From: Desulfocapsa sp. | GTDB lineage: Bacteria > Desulfobacterota > Desulfobulbia > Desulfobulbales > Desulfocapsaceae | DNA: 64,000 bases | Direction of reading: 5' to 3' | Assembly (NCBI GenBank): GCA_016765495.1 | Contig: JAESPV010000095.1 | Location: forward strand, 1-64,000 | The notes under the pieces: model-generated | Database searches by the model: none | Told to the model about the DNA's origin: nothing | The model's input: the letters and a program-made list of their open reading frames with translations, nothing else | In this document: positions 57,780-64,000 of the stretch, in pieces | How the letters are laid out: every line of letters begins with the position of its first letter | How positions within the stretch are numbered: the first letter of the stretch is position 1 | Position numbers and translations under genes: made by a program

Positions 57780-57993
57780 AGCGATTTTTGATATTATATT
57801 TAACCTGTTCCCACGACAGACCTGCTCCTGGATTTTTCATTAAATTAGCCTTACGGCGGTTTAATTCTTCTTTTTGCCACTCATGCATGGGAATTTCTAA
57901 CTGATTTGCTGCTAAATCATCCCATAAGTCTTCTACTAATTGTAATTTTTCAGGCGGGCTAAGATCAAATACTGAAACTAGTTGTGACTTCAT
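57769..57993 (-). CDS. addiction module antitoxin (ParE-partner type)
   Basis: 74 aa from the start at 57993, preceded by TGGAG. Conserved family pattern: LSPPEKLQLVEDLWDDLA then HEWQKEELNRRKANLMKNPG and LSWEQVKYNI. Antitoxins of this type bind and block a RelE/ParE toxin encoded just downstream; that toxin is broken here. The open frame extends upstream through the REP hairpin, but those codons are not native. Confidence 0.85.
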   Translation of the reverse strand: MKSQLVSVFDLSPPEKLQLVEDLWDDLAANQLEIPMHEWQKEELNRRKANLMKNPGAGLSWEQVKYNIKNRYGC

Positions 57994-58014
57994 TGTTATC
58001 TCCATTTTCAGTAA

Positions 58015-58069
58015 AACCAGGGGACAGATTTCAATTAAAGCAATCTCCGCTTGTCCCCTATTTTTTTTG
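58015..58069. repeat. REP-like hairpin AGGGGACAGA, copy 2
   Basis: Arms AGGGGACA (58019-58026) and TGTCCCCT (58052-58059), then ATTTTTTTTG on the plus strand. It lies between the antitoxin and the coiled-coil protein gene. Confidence 0.75.
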
Positions 58070-58111
58070 TCTTCTATTGATTTTCTTCTATTGCTTATGT
58101 ACTGTGTAATT

Positions 58112-58630
58112 ATGAAACTCATCATTTTTCTTATAACTTCCTGGATAGTATTCAGCCTTTCAGGTACCACATTTGCCGTAGAAGTGGCACCGCGCATATC
58201 TGACCGTGAGATCGTGGAAAAGCTTGTGATCTTGGAAGTCGGCCAGCATGCTCTCCGATCCGAGATGAAAACTGGTCAAGATGCTCTGGGCAAAAGAATT
58301 GATGATATAAATCAGAGATTTGATGACATAAATCAAAGATTTGACGACATGAACCAAAGAATATCCAATCAGCAGATGACCACACTCGCTTTATTTAGTG
58401 CGATGATAGCATTGATTTTAACCCTTTTTGCCTATATTGCCTGGGACAGACGAACAATGATAAAGCCCGTTGTCGAACGTCTTGAACATCTTGAAAACAA
58501 ACTATTTCGTGAACTTGAGATGAATCACGACAAAGGCTCTACTATTAATCGTCTCATTAATGCCCTGAGAGAATTAGCTAAGCAGGATGAAAAAGTTGCA
58601 ACTGTTCTTCGAAATTTTTCACTTCTTTAG
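58112..58630 (+). CDS. signal-peptide, coiled-coil, single-helix membrane protein
   Basis: 172 aa from the ATG at 58112. Signal sequence (about 1-23), helical region, heptad repeats DDINQRF-DDINQRF-DDMNQRI, one membrane helix (about 103-125: LALFSAMIALILTLFAYIAW) and a cytoplasmic helical tail. Similar proteins are common near REP elements and pilus genes, with no known function. No strong ribosome site; the frame is open to 58067. Confidence 0.65.
   Translation: MKLIIFLITSWIVFSLSGTTFAVEVAPRISDREIVEKLVILEVGQHALRSEMKTGQDALGKRIDDINQRFDDINQRFDDMNQRISNQQMTTLALFSAMIALILTLFAYIAWDRRTMIKPVVERLEHLENKLFRELEMNHDKGSTINRLINALRELAKQDEKVATVLRNFSLL
58294..58356 (+). repeat. 21-bp imperfect tandem repeat, three copies
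   Basis: Units GATGATATAAATCAGAGATTT, GATGACATAAATCAAAGATTT and GACGACATGAACCAAAGAATA encode three heptads of the coiled coil in the preceding protein. Copy number could vary without frame change. Confidence 0.8.
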
Positions 58631-58643
58631 AGGGCTGAATAGT

Positions 58644-58693
58644 AAATAGGGGCAGATCACACCAAAACAATCGTGGTCTGTCCCCTATTATTC
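58644..58693. repeat. REP-like hairpin AGGGGCAGATCAC, copy 3
   Basis: AGGGG-CAGATCAC (58648-58660) pairs with GTGGTCTGTCCCCT (58673-58686), with one missing base and one mismatch. It is between convergent genes. Confidence 0.75.
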
Positions 58694-58713
58694 CTATTTT
58701 TACTCTATTGTTT

Positions 58714-59706
58714 CTACAACTCCACCTCCCCATCATACCAAGCCCCGTTATTGCAATCAGTAACCGGAAAGCCAGCATCACAGTTGGCAAGTTGGTCAAA
58801 TGTGAAGATCTGACTACATTCGCCGCTTGGCGGCGGTTTTTTTATGTAAACAAATTTCCCCAGAGCCACCCTGTCCCCGCGAGAAACTTCATTACTAATA
58901 CATGTATTATCGTGGAAGAAATCACCACCATCAACGCTACCTATTTTTATAGTTGTATTATTAGCATTACAGATTTTGGCCTTCATCTCTCCAAAACTCA
59001 GTTCGCCCACAAGATCATCGCGAGGCGGCTCAACTACTCCCTCATCATCTGCTACATACGGGTTTGAAGACATTTCATATTCCCTATCTGTATTATCATT
59101 CTTCCCTGTAAACTCTTTATTTTCACCACCGCTTAAAACATATGCAGCAAGATAATAGCCCACACCGTCGATACGTCCATTATCTACATCCGATGTATTT
59201 GTGACACAAACATGATATCTTGCTCCGCAAGTTCTAGGATAATCAGCGTCCTCAAGCCAACGTTTTGTCTTACTAAGCTGATAAAGAGTCGAACATAAAT
59301 TACTAGAATCAGCAATCGTGAGGTAAGTGTCCGCATCATACCCATAGGGACGTGACCAGGCATCCTTACTCACCGAACTGATATTTAAATCTATATAGGG
59401 AAGTCCGTAGGGGGGAGAATAAGGAGTGGGACGCTTGCAGCTTGTTGATGGTAGCGTATCACGATCCCCACTACCATCACCATCTATATCAGGACAAGGA
59501 AGCCTACCATGACTAGCAGCATACGAAATCAGCGAATTTTTAATCATTGCAATATTAGCCTTTTCCTTAGCCATTTTACTCGTCTTCATGGTGCTGCGCA
59601 TAAGACCAACACCAGCAGTCATCAACAAGCCCATAACAACAAGAACAATACTTAACTCAATAAGGCTGAATCCTTTTTGGCATAAAACTGTTTTTTTCGG
59701 GGACAT
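58714..59706 (-). CDS. large type IV pilin-like protein (minor pilin/pseudopilin)
   Basis: 330 aa. A short leader (MSPKKTVLCQKG) is cut before F13 of FSLIELSIVLVVMGLLMTAG; E17 is the mature Glu5. A large Cys-containing globular domain follows (GRLPCPDIDGDGSGDRD, NLCSTLYQL, then DCNNGAWYD at the end). The size suggests a tip or minor pilin. GGAAGAG serves as ribosome site. It is on the opposite strand to the pilus operon but probably uses its machinery. Confidence 0.88.
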   Translation of the reverse strand: MSPKKTVLCQKGFSLIELSIVLVVMGLLMTAGVGLMRSTMKTSKMAKEKANIAMIKNSLISYAASHGRLPCPDIDGDGSGDRDTLPSTSCKRPTPYSPPYGLPYIDLNISSVSKDAWSRPYGYDADTYLTIADSSNLCSTLYQLSKTKRWLEDADYPRTCGARYHVCVTNTSDVDNGRIDGVGYYLAAYVLSGGENKEFTGKNDNTDREYEMSSNPYVADDEGVVEPPRDDLVGELSFGEMKAKICNANNTTIKIGSVDGGDFFHDNTCISNEVSRGDRVALGKFVYIKKPPPSGECSQIFTFDQLANCDAGFPVTDCNNGAWYDGEVEL

Positions 59707-59813
59707 AGACTCTTCCAGGTTATATGATCAGGCACAAACTACGTGGTTAAACACTCTTATTTACAGTGATACGTTATTTTGAGACAAGAAATCAAATACT
59801 CTTTATTTTCAGA

Positions 59814-61196
59814 CTATTCAATCACCTGCATCCGCTCCCACTTCCCACCGCGATAACGCAGGGAAATCAACAAACAGAGAGTGGCGATAAAGAAAACAAC
59901 ACATCCCCAGGCCATAAAAATAGTCATGCCCAAATAGTTGATACCAACATAAAGAGGAATCACCATACAGCAAAGTGTTGCGCCTGCAATCACCATAAGA
60001 AGAAAACGGGTATCACCTGCCCCCTTTAAAACGGCTGCAAAAATCATATAGAAGACATCCAAAAGTATATATAATGCAACCAGCTTCAGAATACCTGATC
60101 CCATCTGCAAAATATCTTCATAATGACTTCCCACTTCATCAGCATTGATAAAAATTGCAATAATAAATTCGGGGCAAAGAATAAAAAGTGCATTCAGCGA
60201 TAAAGTAAAGACCATAAGAAGATGAATACCACTCCAGGCTGCAGATCTGGCATCTCCAGGCCTGCCGCTACCAAGTGCTTTACCGGTCATACTGCTGATG
60301 CCAAAGGCAAATCCAAGAGCCGGCATAAAGGCCAGCGAACTTATGGAAATTGCAATATTCGAAGCAGCAAGCGGTACTGTGCCCAAACGTCCCACGATGA
60401 GAATAAAAAAAGTAAATGCAAAAATATCGATACTGAACTGCAGTGCCCCTGGCACACCGAACCGAAACAATCTCAGCAGTATGTCCCGGTCAAGTTTCAT
60501 GCTCTCAAGTAACTTGAAATCTGCCCTGAAAGATTTGGAAAAAACCTGCGGAGCCAGACAGAGGACAATCACTCCCCAGGCAATAACAGTGGCAATGGCG
60601 GCACCGCGTATGCCAAGCTCAGGCATCCCCCAGACACCATTAATCAGTGCATAATTCAGTGGAATATTTACAAGCATGCCCGCAATGTTTGCAATCATCA
60701 CGGGTCTGGTCATTCCTCTGCCTGTAAAAAAACCGGATAAAGTCTGGATAGCCACATGAAGCACACCACCCTGGCAGAGAATTTTGAAATATTGTGTCTC
60801 AAGAACACGGATTTCAGGACTATGACCAACCAATTTAAAAAGTGAACCACTTACAAAATATGCGATCAGGAGAAGGATTACCCCGGAAAAAGCGGTGAAA
60901 AAAATTCCCTGCCACAGGGCTGTCCCGATCTTTTCCGGCTGCCCCGAACCTTGATACTGAGCTATAAACACCGAGATATAGCCAGCAATTCCACCTAAAA
61001 AGCAAAGGATCAGAAAGACAGTAACACCTGCTGGAACAACTGCAGAAAGAGCATCAACACTATAATGGGAAAGAAAAATCCGATCGGTAAATTCCATGAC
61101 CGTGGTCGCTGCCATGCCTGTGACCAAAGGAATACAAACTCTTGAGACTTCACGGTAACGGCTTTTTTGGCGCCAGTTATGCCATTGTTTAAACAT
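59814..61196 (-). CDS. MATE family efflux transporter
   Basis: 460 aa with about 12 hydrophobic helices in two halves. Typical features: an N-terminal PLVTGMAATTVMEFTDRIFL segment and the mirrored FGVPGALQFSIDIFAFTFFI. Exports drugs or metabolites using a Na+ or H+ gradient; substrate not predictable. Start at 61196 preferred (AAGAG upstream) over a GTG eight codons earlier. Confidence 0.9.
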   Translation of the reverse strand: MFKQWHNWRQKSRYREVSRVCIPLVTGMAATTVMEFTDRIFLSHYSVDALSAVVPAGVTVFLILCFLGGIAGYISVFIAQYQGSGQPEKIGTALWQGIFFTAFSGVILLLIAYFVSGSLFKLVGHSPEIRVLETQYFKILCQGGVLHVAIQTLSGFFTGRGMTRPVMIANIAGMLVNIPLNYALINGVWGMPELGIRGAAIATVIAWGVIVLCLAPQVFSKSFRADFKLLESMKLDRDILLRLFRFGVPGALQFSIDIFAFTFFILIVGRLGTVPLAASNIAISISSLAFMPALGFAFGISSMTGKALGSGRPGDARSAAWSGIHLLMVFTLSLNALFILCPEFIIAIFINADEVGSHYEDILQMGSGILKLVALYILLDVFYMIFAAVLKGAGDTRFLLMVIAGATLCCMVIPLYVGINYLGMTIFMAWGCVVFFIATLCLLISLRYRGGKWERMQVIE

Positions 61197-61354
61197 AAAA
61201 AAAACTCTTGATAAATTCACCTTACAAGTGGATATTTATTTGGACAATTTATTATAAATCTTTTATCCATACTAATTACAGCAATACATACAGTTGCAGG
61301 ACTGAAAGGAAGACCAATCTTTTCCCATTCAGCCTTCAGCCCAATATTCCTTCA

Positions 61355-61373
61355 GCCTATATAATACATTACT
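61355..61373 (+). promoter_or_regulatory. -10 element TATAAT close to the nitroreductase start
   Basis: A perfect TATAAT at 61360-61365 puts the transcription start at about 61372, two bases before the ATG at 61374. No ribosome site exists. The mRNA may be leaderless. The -35 region is weak. Confidence 0.45.
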
Positions 61374-62036
61374 ATGGATACCCTGGAATGCATCAAAACC
61401 CGTAGAAGCATCAGAAAATTCACCACAGAAGAAGTCCCCAGAAAAAACCTGGAAGAGCTACTCGAAATTGCCCGCTGGAGTCCATCCTATAAAAACTCTC
61501 AACCCTGGGAAGCAATTATACTCTCTGGTGCCAAAAAGAAAGAACTTTCCACCATTCTTGTTGGCCTGTTGGAGGATGGCAAAGACAACAGCCCTGACTT
61601 AGCTTACCCAACCTCTTGGCCTGAAAGGGAAAATACAAATATCAAAAACCTCATGGCCAAACGCATGAAACTTACCGGTGTTGATCTTGGTACACCAGAA
61701 ATGATATTCAAGGCCAAAAAGGCAAACTTCAATTTTTATTTCGCCCCCCACGCCATCTATCTTTTTCAGGATGCATCTTTAAGCGAATGGTCACTCTTTG
61801 ATATCGGCCTTTTCGCCCAAAGCCTGATGCTTGCTGCACACGCCAAAGGTCTTGCCACAGTGCCCCAGGCATTCGCCACCGATTACGCAAAGGAGGTTAA
61901 AGAATGTCTTGGCATCCCTGCCTCTAAACGATTAATCCTTGGACTTTCCATCGGCTATCCAGATAAGGAATCTCCCTTAAATGCCTATCGTACAGAACGG
62001 GTTGAAACTGGAAAAATCTGCCGTTGGATGGAATAA
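61374..62036 (+). CDS. nitroreductase family protein
   Basis: FMN-dependent oxidoreductase (220 aa). Signature CIKTRRSIRKFTTEEV at the start, then ARWSPSYKNSQPWEAIIL and the C-terminal LGIPASKRLILGLSIGYPD. It reduces nitro compounds, quinones or similar with NAD(P)H; the natural substrate is unknown. No ribosome site is visible (see promoter). Confidence 0.92.
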   Translation: MDTLECIKTRRSIRKFTTEEVPRKNLEELLEIARWSPSYKNSQPWEAIILSGAKKKELSTILVGLLEDGKDNSPDLAYPTSWPERENTNIKNLMAKRMKLTGVDLGTPEMIFKAKKANFNFYFAPHAIYLFQDASLSEWSLFDIGLFAQSLMLAAHAKGLATVPQAFATDYAKEVKECLGIPASKRLILGLSIGYPDKESPLNAYRTERVETGKICRWME

Positions 62037-62173
62037 ATGTCGACACGCTTACTGCTTCAATATCTGATTGGACTATTCCTGATAGTCAATGATTGAATGT
62101 ATGAGCAAGCTGAGTTATCCTCCCAAATCAACTGTTTGTGAATTCCAGACAGTTCAAACTGAAGAAGTATATC

Positions 62174-62800
62174 ATGGGTAATTATTCTGTTATAGTCCTC
62201 GATTTCGAGACAACCGGTCTTTCTCCGAATCATGGCGATAGAGCTATTGAAATTGGGGCTGTTCTTATTGAAAATAACCGGGTTGTAGATAGTTTTCAAA
62301 AGCTGATGAATCCTGGATTCAGGATCAGCTCTTTTATCGAATCCTATACCAATATCAGTAACAGCATGGTTGAGAAAGCTGCACCTTGCGAGGAAGTTAT
62401 GGTACAATTCGCTGATTTTATCGGTGATTATCCGCTGGTGGCCCACAACGCATCTTTTGATAGACGATTTCTGGATTCAGAGTTTCAGTTTATCGGAAGA
62501 GCACGTTCCAATCCCATTGCATGTTCCATGCTGGCATCTCGTCGAATTTACCCCCATGCCTTTAACCATCAGCTTGGAACTCTTGTTGACTATTGCGACA
62601 TAGAGAATGATGGAACCTTTCATAGAGCATTAGCTGACGCCCAGATGACCGGGCATCTTTGGATTTCTATGATTGAAGAGATAAAAAGTAACTACGGACT
62701 TAAAAAAGTACCATTTACGCTCATGCAGAAAATATCTAAAATCAGCAAAACGAAAGTGTGCACTTTTCTTGAAAAGGAAGGCAGAAAGTCAAGAAACTAA
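62174..62800 (+). CDS. DEDDh 3'-5' exonuclease, DNA polymerase III epsilon type
   Basis: 208 aa from the ATG at 62174. Exo I has D10 and E12 (VLDFETTGLSP). Exo II has the Asp of AHNASFDRRFL. Exo III has His and Asp in FHRALADAQMTG. Single-domain relative of DnaQ, without a polymerase-binding tail; it could work in repair or RNA/DNA processing and need not be the replicative proofreader. The frame is open from 62138. Confidence 0.88.
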   Translation: MGNYSVIVLDFETTGLSPNHGDRAIEIGAVLIENNRVVDSFQKLMNPGFRISSFIESYTNISNSMVEKAAPCEEVMVQFADFIGDYPLVAHNASFDRRFLDSEFQFIGRARSNPIACSMLASRRIYPHAFNHQLGTLVDYCDIENDGTFHRALADAQMTGHLWISMIEEIKSNYGLKKVPFTLMQKISKISKTKVCTFLEKEGRKSRN

Positions 62801-62831
62801 TCTAGAACACTCCCTTGTTGCGGTGGGGCTA

Positions 62832-63839
62832 CTACGCCAACGCGCGCTCAAGCAACTCCAGCAACAAATCCTGTTTGCGCGAGGTATCAGCAAAGCTCGC
62901 AGTAATACTATTTTTTGCCAGCTTCACCAGGGTTTTTCGATCCAGGTCAAATGCCTGCGCCATCACCAGATAGTTATCCGCTATGTAACCACCAAAATAA
63001 GAAGGATCGTCAGCATTAAGCGTGACTTTTAATCCCTTTGCCAACATCTTCGGCAAGGGATGGTTTTCTGCTGTATCCACCACACACAGCTTCAGGTTCG
63101 ACAAAGGGCATACCGTCAATGCAATCCCGGCATCAGCCACGCGTTGAGTCAAAGCGGCATCATCAAGAATCGAGTTGCCATGATCGATCCGCTCGATCTT
63201 CAGCAGATCCAGAGCCTGCAATACATAATCCGCGCTACCCTCTTCTCCTGCATGCGCGACCAGATGATATCCCTGCTTTTTCGCCTCTGCATAGACATGC
63301 TGGAATTTCTCCGGTGGATTGCCCTGCTCGGATGAATCCAGGCCGATCCCGATGATTTTGTCGCGATATGGTTTCGCCTGCACCAGCGTTTCAAATGCAT
63401 CCGCTTCGCTCAAATGGCGCAGAAAACACATAATCAGGCCAAAACTGATATCGTGTTTAACTTCTCCTTCAATCAGCGCACGATGGATACCATTCACCAC
63501 CGTTTCAAAAGCAACACCGCGCTCGACATGCCCTTGTGGATCAAAAAATATCTCTACGTGGCGTACACCATCGGACTTGGCCTTCATTAGATAGGCCAGC
63601 GTCAGATCAAAGAAATCCTGCTCAGTGATGAGCACGCTCATGCCCTGGTAATAAATATCCAGGAAATCCTGAAGATTTGAAAACTGATACGCTTCACGCA
63701 CCGCGTCTACGGAGTCAAAGGGCAATGAAATCTGATTACGTTCAGCCAGTTCAAACATCATTTCAGGCTCAAGCGAGCCTTCAATGTGCAGGTGTAGCTC
63801 CGCCTTCGGCAAGGAACGAATAAAATCAATTTGTGTCAT
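62832..63839 (-). CDS. add: adenosine/adenine deaminase
   Basis: Zinc hydrolase of the ADA family (335 aa from 63839). Metal motif H16-x-H18 in AELHLHIEGS, VAHAGEEG with the third His and the catalytic Glu, RIDHGNSI, and the aspartates in TLNADDPSYFGGY. The variants GLDSSEQGNPPEKF and HAGEEGSADYVLQAL are those of the adenine deaminase branch (Aah1 and Pseudomonas type), so the base adenine may be the true substrate. The coding region looks more GC-rich than its neighbours. The frame is open to 63914, but that extension is not native. Confidence 0.9.
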   Translation of the reverse strand: MTQIDFIRSLPKAELHLHIEGSLEPEMMFELAERNQISLPFDSVDAVREAYQFSNLQDFLDIYYQGMSVLITEQDFFDLTLAYLMKAKSDGVRHVEIFFDPQGHVERGVAFETVVNGIHRALIEGEVKHDISFGLIMCFLRHLSEADAFETLVQAKPYRDKIIGIGLDSSEQGNPPEKFQHVYAEAKKQGYHLVAHAGEEGSADYVLQALDLLKIERIDHGNSILDDAALTQRVADAGIALTVCPLSNLKLCVVDTAENHPLPKMLAKGLKVTLNADDPSYFGGYIADNYLVMAQAFDLDRKTLVKLAKNSITASFADTSRKQDLLLELLERALA

Positions 63840-64000
63840 ACACTTTTTTTGTATCAACTTCCCGATACCCTTCGTTTGCCAGCAACATTGCTCATAGTTT
63901 TCAATACCACCCACCTCTGCTTCAAATAAAGCAATTTTATCACCTGTACAATTATGCGTGACAGTGAGAAAAGCAAGAAAATAATTTAGAGCAAGCTTTT
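63840..64000. other. right-edge intergenic sequence, no gene seen
   Basis: AT-rich upstream region of the deaminase gene. It should contain its promoter, but none stands out. Confidence 0.4.

Noticed and set aside
62037-62099. 19-codon hydrophobic frame after the nitroreductase
   Set aside because: Too short, no ribosome site and no context to support it.

Overview
The window looks like a stretch of chromosome from a Gram-negative, probably anaerobic bacterium of the Desulfobulbales type (Desulfobacterota). This is inferred from gene content only: LPS genes (lptC, kdsC, kdsA) and lipoproteins show an outer membrane, a DivIVA-domain protein sits beside yggT and metG, a RicT (PSP1) gene sits beside holB, and there is an NikLQO-type nickel/cobalt ECF transporter and an MSHA-like pilus locus. 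No rRNA or tRNA gene and no CRISPR array was seen.

Layout. 0.4-12 kb is mostly minus-strand housekeeping: dnaG, a TIM-barrel protein, divIVA, yggT, metG, ricT, holB and ychF, with htpX and a hypothetical gene on the plus strand. 12-24 kb holds mtaD, a yqaA-pcm-lipoprotein cluster, htpG, protoporphyrinogen oxidase, a diguanylate cyclase, an SH3 lipoprotein, an Old Yellow Enzyme and RNase HI. 24-28 kb is a nickel/cobalt locus (nikO, nikQ, nikL, truncated cbiM, nikR) interrupted by deletion scars of a type I restriction-modification island. 28-33 kb has trmO and the lptC-kdsC-kdsA-pyrG run. 33-45 kb has secreted MsrAB and a phosphate block: phoR/phoB divergent from phoU-pstC-pstA-pstS-pstB, followed by two PPK2 polyphosphate kinases. 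Two candidate Pho boxes with an 11-bp period tie this block together. 45.5-47.7 kb has rsmE, a 38-codon gene coupled to a stand-alone RapZ C-terminal domain, and small paralogous membrane proteins. 48-57.5 kb is an operon-like MSHA/type IV pilus assembly locus (E-G-M-PilM/N-PilO-PilP-secretin-TPR-pilin). 57.5-64 kb is accessory: a broken ParE-type toxin with intact antitoxin, three REP-like hairpins, a coiled-coil membrane protein, a large pseudopilin, a MATE transporter, a nitroreductase, a DEDDh exonuclease and an adenosine/adenine deaminase.

The observations most worth checking are: a triosephosphate isomerase homologue in which the catalytic glutamate is glycine and loop 6 is altered; a CbiM subunit cut to about 67 residues and fused in frame to NikL; the RM graveyard between nikR and the transporter genes; a family of palindromic intergenic repeats clustered in and around the phosphate/polyphosphate block; and the RapZ C-terminal domain without its kinase-like half. 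Coordinates and residue positions were worked out by hand; family names rest on motif recognition, not on database searches.
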